NCBI GenBank assembly: GCA_023663505.1
Contig: JAMPHH010000073.1
Location: 1-15,120 of the forward strand
Source: Muribaculum sp.
Lineage (GTDB): Bacteria; Bacillota; Clostridia; Lachnospirales; Lachnospiraceae
DNA: 15,120 bases
Reading direction: 5' to 3'
Shown here piece after piece: positions 5,731 to 11,726 of the stretch. Both the position numbers and the translations under genes were made by a program. Below the pieces are notes generated by a model, which ran no database searches, had not been told where the DNA came from, and saw only the letters and a list, made by a program, of their open reading frames with translations. Numbering within the stretch: the first letter of the stretch is position 1; each line of letters begins with the position of its first letter.

Positions 5731-6783
5731 ATGAGATATCAGGGGTACAAAAGATGGACGCTCACTATGGGGGCGCTGCTGATGGCGGGAATGCTCGCCG
5801 GATGCGGCAGTTCGGGGGAGAAGACTGCGGAGGCGATGCAGCTTGTGCAGGCCCTAAGCTACAATGAGGCTCTTGCTGCGTTTGATTCCGCTGAGGAGGC
5901 GGGGGAAAACGCCAGATTGATCGCAAGGGGGCGCGGGATCGCCTATATGGGCTTGACGGACTATGAGAATGCGATCGCCTGCTTTGTCAGCGCATTGAAT
6001 TCCAGTGACGGCTTTGTTCAGCCTGTCGATTATGATTTGAATTATTATTTGGCGGCAGCCTACATCAAGAATGACCAGCCTCGGGAGGCGGAGGAGGTCT
6101 ATGACTCCATTCTGACGCTCCGCCCCGACGAGGAGGACGCGTATTTCCTTCGGGGTAGCGTGCGGCTCTCAAGGGGCAATTATGAGGGCGCAAAGGAGGA
6201 TTTCGACCATGTGGTGCTGATGGGCTCCCAGAACTATGACCGACTGATTGAGATATATCAGGCGTTGGAGCACTATGGCTATAAAGAGGTGGGGCGGGAG
6301 TATCTGGACGCCGCCATTCAAAGCGCAGGCAGTAAAATGAACAGCTATGACAGCGGGCGCATGTATTTTTATCTGGGGGACTACAAGCAGGCATGTGTCG
6401 CACTGGAAAAGGCGAGGGAAAAGGGGGACGCGGAGAGCTATCTGTTCTTGGGCAAGGCGTATGAAGCCACCGGAGATTACAATTATGCGTCCAGCGTATA
6501 CAATGCGTGGCTTGCGAAGGACACGGGCAGCGCCGCTATCTATAACCAGTTGGGGCTTTGCGAGATGGCTATGGGCAATTACGACCTTGCGTTGGACGCT
6601 TTTCAGGCGGGAATGCGGGTGGAGGATAACACCCTGATGCAGAATTTGGCTTTTAACGAGATCGTGGCGTATGAATATCTGGAGGAGTATCAGCAGGCGT
6701 ATGTCCTGATAGAAAATTATCTGAAAAGCTATCCTGATGACGAGGCGGCGAAAAGGGAGAGAGAGTTTCTCGCCAGTCGATAA
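5731..6783 (+). CDS. TPR-repeat lipoprotein, 350 aa
   Basis: The N-terminus is a lipoprotein signal: positive charges (K7, R8), a hydrophobic core, and a lipobox LAGC with the lipidated cysteine at residue 25. The mature protein would thus be anchored on the outer face of the cytoplasmic membrane. The rest is a chain of tetratricopeptide repeats: pairs of helices with the G/A/Y spacing of TPRs, for example around ARGRGIAYMGLTDYENAIACF, AEEVYDSILTLRPDEEDAYFLRG split over residues about 115-140, LFLGKAYEATGDYNYASSVY, and YNQLGLCEMAMGNYDLALDAF. About seven to eight repeats are present. TPR proteins scaffold protein contacts; the partner cannot be inferred. ATG at 5731 has only a GGGG stretch upstream; the adjacent GTG at 5728 is an alternative. 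It lies 35 bp after mscL and ends in a strong terminator. Confidence 0.9.
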   Translation: MRYQGYKRWTLTMGALLMAGMLAGCGSSGEKTAEAMQLVQALSYNEALAAFDSAEEAGENARLIARGRGIAYMGLTDYENAIACFVSALNSSDGFVQPVDYDLNYYLAAAYIKNDQPREAEEVYDSILTLRPDEEDAYFLRGSVRLSRGNYEGAKEDFDHVVLMGSQNYDRLIEIYQALEHYGYKEVGREYLDAAIQSAGSKMNSYDSGRMYFYLGDYKQACVALEKAREKGDAESYLFLGKAYEATGDYNYASSVYNAWLAKDTGSAAIYNQLGLCEMAMGNYDLALDAFQAGMRVEDNTLMQNLAFNEIVAYEYLEEYQQAYVLIENYLKSYPDDEAAKREREFLASR

Positions 6784-6801
6784 TAGCTTTTCGGGCATCT
6801 A

Positions 6802-6846
6802 AGACCCGCGGCGAGGGTTCACAATCCAAGCTGCGGGGCTTTTTTT
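6802..6846 (+). terminator. Intrinsic terminator after the TPR lipoprotein
   Basis: AGACCCGCGGC (6802-6812) pairs with GCTGCGGGGCT (6830-6840), nine Watson-Crick pairs plus a G-T, with one mismatch, and seven T residues follow. The 17-nt loop is rather long. Confidence 0.85.
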
Positions 6847-6921
6847 GGTGCACTGAGCACCGAAAGTCAAGGCGGCGCCTATATTTGCCCTGCTGACTGA
6901 CCAAATCAGTCAATACAAACT

Positions 6922-6969
6922 GCACCATATATGACAGACGTGTCGCGGAGAAACCACAATATATTGTAT
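6922..6969 (+). promoter_or_regulatory. Pair of NrdR boxes upstream of nrdD
   Basis: The right box (6954-6969) has the full core CAATATATTG at 6957-6966, which fits the NrdR consensus C-W-A-T-A-T-A-T-W-G exactly. A weaker left box (6922-6937) is centred on CATATATG at 6926-6933. The centres are 32 bp apart, about three helical turns, matching the spacing known for paired NrdR sites. NrdR is an ATP-cone repressor of ribonucleotide reductase genes. Both boxes lie upstream of the -35. Confidence 0.8.
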
Positions 6970-6987
6970 TTCTTTGCATTTGGGGCA

Positions 6988-7016
6988 TTGACTTTGTTGT
7001 CGGGAAATGTTATAGT
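6988..7016 (+). promoter_or_regulatory. Sigma-A promoter of nrdD
   Basis: TTGACT at 6988-6993, a 17-bp spacer and TATAGT at 7011-7016. The predicted leader is about 77 nt and includes AGGAGG at 7087-7092. The stretch 6847-6921 holds nothing I can identify. Confidence 0.75.
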
Positions 7017-7099
7017 TGAATAAGCGACGGTTGGAGATTACGGCATAAAGAGGATAAGAAGCGTATATACGCTTGATAAAGAATTCAGGAGGATAAGGA

Positions 7100-9490
7100 A
7101 TGCTTCAGGTAATCAAAAGGGATAACAGCAGGGCTGATTTCACATTGACGAAGATCAATGATGTGATCATGAAAGCCTTCACTGCCACACAGATGAATTA
7201 TAATAATGATATTGTAGATCTGTTGGCGCTTCGGGTGACGGCTGATTTTCAGGGCAAGGTGAAGGAGGACGCGATACATGTGGAGGATATACAGGACAGC
7301 GTGGAGCGCGTGTTAGGTCAGGCGGGTTACGAGGAAGTGGCAAAGGCATATATCCTCTATCGCAAGCAGAGAGAGAAGATGCGCACAATGAAGTCCACGA
7401 TCTTGGATTATAAGGACGTGGTGAACAGCTACGTGAAGGTGGAGGACTGGCGCGTGAAGGAGAATTCTACGGTGACATACTCCGTGGGCGGCTTGATTCT
7501 CTCCAATTCAGGTGCGGTGACGGCGAATTACTGGCTCTCCGAGATTTATGACGATGAGATTGCGGAGGCGCACCGCAATGCGGATATCCATATTCATGAT
7601 CTTGCCATGCTCACAGGGTATTGCGCGGGCTGGTCACTCAAGCAGTTGATTCAGGAGGGCTTGGGCGGCATCACTGGCAAGATTACCTCCGCCCCTGCTA
7701 AGCATCTGTCCGTGCTGTGCAATCAGATGGTTAATTTCCTCGGCATCATGCAGAACGAATGGGCGGGTGCGCAGGCGTTTTCCTCCTTTGACACATATCT
7801 GGCTCCCTTTGTCAAGGCGGACAACCTGAGCTACTCGGAGGTCAAGAAGTGCATTGAATCGTTTATTTATGGAGTGAACACTCCCAGCCGTTGGGGGACG
7901 CAGGCTCCCTTCTCCAATATTACATTGGACTGGACCGTGCCTGACGATCTGGCGGAGCTTCCCGCGATTGTGGGCGGCGAGGAGATGGATTTTAAATATA
8001 AGGACTGCAAGCGCGAGATGGATATGGTGAACAAGGCGTTTATCGAGACCATGATCGAGGGCGACTCGGACGGTCGCGGATTCCAGTATCCTATTCCTAC
8101 CTATTCTATCACCAAGGATTTTGATTGGTCTGACACGGAGAATAACAGACTTTTATTTGAAATGACGGCAAAGTACGGCACACCGTATTTTTCCAATTAT
8201 ATCAATTCGGATATGCAGCCCTCCGACGTGCGCAGCATGTGCTGCCGCCTGCGTCTGGACTTGAGGGAGCTGCGCAAGAAGACAGGCGGGTTCTTTGGCT
8301 CCGGCGAGAGTACCGGAAGCGTGGGCGTTGTCACGATCAATATGCCCCGCATTGCCTATCTCTCCGCCAATAAGGACGAATTTTACTCGAGATTGAACCA
8401 TATGATGGACATTGCTGCCCGCAGCCTCAAGGTGAAGCGGACGGTGATCAGCAAGCTTTTGGACGAGGGCTTATACCCTTATACCAAGCGGTATCTGGGC
8501 TCCTTTGAGAATCATTTCTCCACGATCGGGCTGATCGGCATGAACGAGGTCGGGCTCAACGCGAACTGGCTGAGAGCGGATATGTCCAGTGAGAAGACAC
8601 AGGAATTTACCAAGGAAGTGCTGAACCATATGAGGAATCGGCTTTCCGATTATCAGGAGGAATACGGCGATCTGTATAATCTGGAGGCGACTCCGGCGGA
8701 GAGCACGACCTATCGCTTGGCAAAGCACGACAGGAAGCGTTTCCCTGCGATCAAGACGGCGGGAAAGCAGGGCGACACCCCCTACTACACGAATTCATCT
8801 CATTTGCCTGTGGATTACACCACAGATGTATTTGACGCATTGGACGTGCAGGACGAGCTTCAGACCCTGTATACATCGGGGACTGTGTTCCATGCGTTCT
8901 TGGGGGAGAAGCTGCCGGATTGGAAGGCGGCGGCTAATCTGGTGAGAAAGATTGCGACGAACTATAAATTGCCCTATTACACCCTGTCTCCCACCTATTC
9001 CATTTGTAAGGAGCACGGGTATCTCGCGGGGGAGGTGAAGGTGTGTCCCCACTGCGGCGAGCGAACCGAGGTTTACAGCCGTATCACGGGCTATTATCGT
9101 CCGGTGCAGAACTGGAATGACGGCAAGCTTCAGGAATATGCCAATCGCAAGGAATATGATATCGAGGCTTCCGTGATGAAGCGTCCTGTGACCAGTATGG
9201 TGAAGCTGTCGAACTTTGCGGAGGAGGTGGAGATCTCCGTGGAGGCTCCAAGGGACGTGAGATATCTGTTCACCACGAAGACCTGTCCGAACTGCCGTCT
9301 GGCAAAGGAGTATTTGGAGGGGGTCAACTATCTGCCCATTGACGCGGAGGAAAACGTCGAGCTGGCGAACCGCTACGGCGTGATGCAGGCGCCGACCTTG
9401 GTGGTGGTAAACGGAGATCATCATAAAAAATATGTAAATGCTTCAAATATAAAGAAGTACGTTGACCAATTGCAGGAAGTTTTGGTATAA
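7100..9490 (+). CDS. nrdD: Anaerobic (class III) ribonucleoside-triphosphate reductase with fused redoxin domain, 796 aa
   Basis: This enzyme makes deoxyribonucleoside triphosphates without oxygen by glycyl-radical chemistry. Domains in order: an ATP-cone allosteric domain (about 1-92), the ten-stranded barrel with C175 (GYCAGWSL) and the tandem C381-C382 (MCCRL), and a zinc site formed by C636, H639, C649 and C652. The expected radical glycine is G664 in RITGYYRP. Beyond the usual end, residues about 718-796 form a thioredoxin/glutaredoxin-like domain: a beta strand, active site CPNC at 729-732, and the QAPTLVV segment with the cis-proline typical of the fold. The fused redoxin suggests that active-site disulfides are reduced by thiols rather than by formate; this is inference. 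AGGAGG lies seven nt before the ATG. No activase gene (nrdG) follows: a terminator comes 12 bp after the stop. The paired NrdR boxes point to NrdR control. Confidence 0.95.
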   Translation: MLQVIKRDNSRADFTLTKINDVIMKAFTATQMNYNNDIVDLLALRVTADFQGKVKEDAIHVEDIQDSVERVLGQAGYEEVAKAYILYRKQREKMRTMKSTILDYKDVVNSYVKVEDWRVKENSTVTYSVGGLILSNSGAVTANYWLSEIYDDEIAEAHRNADIHIHDLAMLTGYCAGWSLKQLIQEGLGGITGKITSAPAKHLSVLCNQMVNFLGIMQNEWAGAQAFSSFDTYLAPFVKADNLSYSEVKKCIESFIYGVNTPSRWGTQAPFSNITLDWTVPDDLAELPAIVGGEEMDFKYKDCKREMDMVNKAFIETMIEGDSDGRGFQYPIPTYSITKDFDWSDTENNRLLFEMTAKYGTPYFSNYINSDMQPSDVRSMCCRLRLDLRELRKKTGGFFGSGESTGSVGVVTINMPRIAYLSANKDEFYSRLNHMMDIAARSLKVKRTVISKLLDEGLYPYTKRYLGSFENHFSTIGLIGMNEVGLNANWLRADMSSEKTQEFTKEVLNHMRNRLSDYQEEYGDLYNLEATPAESTTYRLAKHDRKRFPAIKTAGKQGDTPYYTNSSHLPVDYTTDVFDALDVQDELQTLYTSGTVFHAFLGEKLPDWKAAANLVRKIATNYKLPYYTLSPTYSICKEHGYLAGEVKVCPHCGERTEVYSRITGYYRPVQNWNDGKLQEYANRKEYDIEASVMKRPVTSMVKLSNFAEEVEISVEAPRDVRYLFTTKTCPNCRLAKEYLEGVNYLPIDAEENVELANRYGVMQAPTLVVVNGDHHKKYVNASNIKKYVDQLQEVLV

Positions 9491-9502
9491 TTGAATCAGC
9501 AG

Positions 9503-9533
9503 AAAGGCGTTGTCCGAAAGTGCAACGCCTTTT
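9503..9533 (+). terminator. Intrinsic terminator of nrdD
   Basis: Perfect 10-bp stem AAAGGCGTTG (9503-9512) with CAACGCCTTT (9523-9532), a 10-nt loop and a short T run. It separates nrdD from pyrF. Confidence 0.85.
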
Positions 9534-9535
9534 GT

Positions 9536-9609
9536 GACGAATATTGTGCCTGTACAATGCGTAAAAACACGCGTGAAGGTTCGCAGGTTACGGAAAGGCA
9601 TGGTTATTA
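9536..9609 (+). repeat. Dispersed repeat copy that runs into pyrF
   Basis: The last 27 bp (9583-9609) match 11618-11644 at 26 positions, including the GGAAAGGCATGG core. Upstream, ATTGT (9543-9547) and ACAAT (9553-9557) form a small hairpin around GCCTG, at the place where the other copies have an AAATTTG/CAAATTT hairpin. The copy lacks the A/T palindrome of the units at 11567 and 11645. It probably supplies the leader and part of the ribosome site of pyrF. Confidence 0.65.
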
Positions 9610-9611
9610 TT

Positions 9612-10550
9612 ATGATCAATAAGCTGATTGCCAAGATACGGGAGACGAACGCGCCGATCGTGGTCGGGCTCGATCCCATGATGAGGTTCGTGCCTAAGCA
9701 CATTCAGGAGAAAGCCTTTAAAGAATGCGGCGAGACCTTGGAGGGCGCGGCGGAGGCTGTCTGGCAGTACAACAAGGGGATCGTGGACGCAATCTGTGAT
9801 CTGGTGCCTGCCGTGAAGCCCCAGATTGCCATGTATGAGCAGTTTGGGATTGCGGGACTGACCACCTTTAAGAAGACTGTGGATTACTGTAAGGAGAAAG
9901 GTCTGGTGGTGATCGGCGACGTGAAGCGTGGGGATATCGGCTCCACCTCCGAGGCTTACGCAGTGGGACACTTGGGCAAGGTGACCGTGGGGAGCAAAGC
10001 GTATTATGGCTTTGGCGAGGACTTTGTCACGGTGAATCCCTACTTGGGGAGCGATGGCGTCACCCCCTTTATGAAGGTGTGTAAGGAGGAGAAAAAGGGG
10101 ATTTTCGTGTTGGTTAAGACCTCCAATCCCTCGAGTGGGGAATTTCAGGATTTGCTCGCGGACGGCAAACCCCTTTATCAACTGGTGGGGGAAAAGGTTG
10201 CTCAGTGGGGCGCCGAGTGTATGCCGGAGAGCGGCGATTACAGCTATGTGGGCGCTGTGGTGGGAGCCACATATCCTGAGCAGGGCAAGATCATGAGAAG
10301 GGTGATGCCCAACGCCTTTATTCTGGTGCCGGGGTACGGCGCGCAGGGCGGCAAGGGCACGGATTTGGTTCATTACTTTAACGATGACGGTCTGGGGGCG
10401 ATCATCAATTCCTCTCGGGGAATCATCGCGGCGTATCAACAGGAGAAATACTCGCGCTTTGGCGGGGAGAATTATGCGGAGGCTTCCCGCGCGGCGGTGT
10501 TGGACATGAGAGAGGATATCGCGCAGGCGTTGGAGCGGCGTGACGGCTAG
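9612..10550 (+). CDS. pyrF: Orotidine 5'-phosphate decarboxylase, long (type 2) form, 312 aa
   Basis: PyrF converts OMP to UMP in the last step of de novo pyrimidine synthesis, in the cytoplasm. The catalytic Asp-Lys-Asp network is seen as GDVKRGDIGST (about residues 93-103). The N-terminal VVGLDPM, the loop FVTVNPYLGSDGV, the FVLVKTSNPSSGEFQ segment, and the phosphate-binding LVPGYGAQGGKG followed by IINSSRGI all fit the type 2 family, which is longer (about 270-310 aa) than the E. coli form. Start: ATG at 9612, giving MINKLIAKI; an in-frame ATG at 9600 would add four residues. GGAAAGG at 9592-9598 suits neither perfectly (13 and 1 nt), so the true start is uncertain by four codons. It stands alone, without other pyr genes in the window. 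Confidence 0.95.
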   Translation: MINKLIAKIRETNAPIVVGLDPMMRFVPKHIQEKAFKECGETLEGAAEAVWQYNKGIVDAICDLVPAVKPQIAMYEQFGIAGLTTFKKTVDYCKEKGLVVIGDVKRGDIGSTSEAYAVGHLGKVTVGSKAYYGFGEDFVTVNPYLGSDGVTPFMKVCKEEKKGIFVLVKTSNPSSGEFQDLLADGKPLYQLVGEKVAQWGAECMPESGDYSYVGAVVGATYPEQGKIMRRVMPNAFILVPGYGAQGGKGTDLVHYFNDDGLGAIINSSRGIIAAYQQEKYSRFGGENYAEASRAAVLDMREDIAQALERRDG

Positions 10551-10558
10551 GAGGTCAA

Positions 10559-10677
10559 GGTATAATATCCATATTCATGGCATGGAACGGCCGAATGGCC
10601 ATCAGTACCATGATTGAACTGTAATCATGGTATAATATCCATATTCAAGACATGGAACGACCGAATGGTATAATATC
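10559..10677. repeat. 40-bp direct repeats with palindromic spacer upstream of the receiver gene
   Basis: A 40-bp unit at 10559-10598 recurs at 10629-10668 with 37 identities, and its first 11 bp recur a third time at 10667-10677. Each copy begins GGTATAATATC, so three TATAAT boxes lie within 114 bp. The 30-bp spacer, with the first bases of the second copy, contains a perfect 10-bp inverted repeat, TACCATGATT (10606-10615) and AATCATGGTA (10623-10632). It fills the whole gap between pyrF and the receiver gene. It could be a repeated promoter/operator array; no terminator is evident for pyrF. Confidence 0.8.
10666..10674 (+). promoter_or_regulatory. Extended -10 promoter for the receiver gene
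   Basis: TGGTATAAT is an exact extended -10 (TG-N-TATAAT), 35 bp before the start codon. No good -35 is found at the usual distance, which is acceptable for extended -10 promoters. The same TGGTATAAT occurs at 10628-10636. Confidence 0.5.
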
Positions 10678-10709
10678 AAATATATAGAAAGCATATGGGA
10701 GGATAAGTG

Positions 10710-11549
10710 ATGAAATACAAAATATTGCTGATAGGAAGATATACTGCATTGATGGATATGTTCTTCACGCATGTGCAGGGGAATTTTGAGTGCTATTCCT
10801 GCTCGACCAGAACGGAGGATATCTTCAATCATTTAAAGCTGTTTACGCCGGACGCTTTGGTGTATGGCTTGAATAAGGAGGAGCAGGATACGATCAACAA
10901 GGTGCTCGCATGTAAGAACAGGCTGTTACAGCTTGAGATTCCCCTTGTGATCATCGGCTCTTACGAGGAATGCACGGAATTTAACATCAATTCCGGCGGC
11001 GCAGCCAAGCTAGTGATCACCAGACCCTTCACGGCAAGCTCCATGATGGAGAAGCTCGAGGATTATCTGTACAGGAATCAACGTGTCAGAGATGTACAGA
11101 AGGATATCAAGGAGATTCAGGAGGGGAAGATAACTCCCACCGAGACTGGGGGGGCTGGGGAAACTGGGGAAGCCAAGCCCGCCGAGAGTGAAAAGAAGCG
11201 CATCTTGGTGGTGGACGACGATCCGTTGATGCTGAAGATCATCAAGGAGCATCTGCATGCGAGTTATGAGGTGGGCACGGCTCTGAACGGCAAGATCGCC
11301 ATGAAGTTCTTGGAGAAAAAGACGGTTGACCTGATCCTCCTAGACTACGAGATGCCGGACGAGAAGGGACCCGAGGTGCTGCAGAAGATACATGACAACG
11401 AGAGCACAAAGGATATTCCCGTGCTTTTCCTGACCGGCGTCACGGAGAAGAAGAAGATTCAGCAGGCATTGATCCAGAAGCCGCAGGGCTACATATTGAA
11501 GCCTATCAATAAGGATAAGCTGATGGAGTCAATCAAGAAATTTGTCTAA
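10710..11549 (+). CDS. Pseudo-receiver/receiver two-domain response regulator without output domain, 279 aa
   Basis: The C-terminal half (about residues 163-279) is a standard receiver domain: acidic cluster D169-D170-D171, phospho-acceptor D212 (ILLDYEMP), T242 (FLTG) and K264 (LKPI). The N-terminal half (about 1-125) has the same alternating fold (KILLIGRY, TPDALVYGL, IPLVIIGS, ITRPF) but the acidic pair and the acceptor aspartate are missing (Y-G at that point), so it looks like a degenerate receiver. The linker (about 135-160) is rich in Gly, Glu, Thr and Pro. No DNA-binding or enzymatic output domain follows. The protein probably takes part in a phosphorelay or acts by protein contact; the hybrid kinase gene 177 bp downstream is the obvious partner. 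ATG at 10710 has GGAGG seven nt upstream; the GTG directly before it is less likely. Confidence 0.85.
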   Translation: MKYKILLIGRYTALMDMFFTHVQGNFECYSCSTRTEDIFNHLKLFTPDALVYGLNKEEQDTINKVLACKNRLLQLEIPLVIIGSYEECTEFNINSGGAAKLVITRPFTASSMMEKLEDYLYRNQRVRDVQKDIKEIQEGKITPTETGGAGETGEAKPAESEKKRILVVDDDPLMLKIIKEHLHASYEVGTALNGKIAMKFLEKKTVDLILLDYEMPDEKGPEVLQKIHDNESTKDIPVLFLTGVTEKKKIQQALIQKPQGYILKPINKDKLMESIKKFV

Positions 11550-11566
11550 TTCTATACAGGGGTGTA

Positions 11567-11725
11567 GGTTGAAAAATAAATTTTTCAACCGCGAATTTGT
11601 GCCTGCGGCTCAAATTTGCAGGTTATGGAAAGGCATGGTTATTAGATTGAAAAATCAAAGATTTTTCAATCAGAAATTTGTGCTTGCGCCCAAATTTCCG
11701 GATTGCGGCAAGAATGGGGATTAGG
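11567..11725. repeat. Tandem pair of 78-bp palindrome-containing repeat units
   Basis: Unit 1 (11567-11644) and unit 2 (11645-about 11725) share one layout. First comes a near-perfect A/T palindrome: GGTTGAAAAAT/ATTTTTCAACC at 11567-11590, and GATTGAAAAATC/GATTTTTCAATC at 11645-11671. Next is a hairpin with arms like AAATTTG/CAAATTT around GTGC-TGCG. Last is a 25-bp tail, GGTTATGGAAAGGCATGG in unit 1 and a degraded form in unit 2. The tail of unit 1 is nearly identical to 9583-9609. The pair fills the gap between the receiver and kinase genes and ends at the kinase ribosome site. Its dispersed nature and palindromes suggest a small non-autonomous repeat family. Confidence 0.8.
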
Positions 11726-11726
11726 T

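Noticed and set aside
8795..9424. Minus-strand frame of 209 codons inside nrdD
   Set aside because: It lies opposite the conserved zinc, glycyl-radical and redoxin parts of nrdD and has no start signal of its own.
9588..10439. Long minus-strand frame opposite pyrF
   Set aside because: The codon pattern is that of the strongly conserved pyrF on the plus strand; its translation is His/Arg-rich and unlike any known protein.
10559..10677. Possible CRISPR array
   Set aside because: Only two full repeats of 40 bp and one 11-bp partial, one spacer of 30 bp that is itself palindromic, and no cas genes.
11542..11724. Small frame of 60 codons between the receiver and kinase genes
   Set aside because: It consists wholly of the tandem 78-bp repeat, giving a repeated peptide pattern, and has no good ribosome site.
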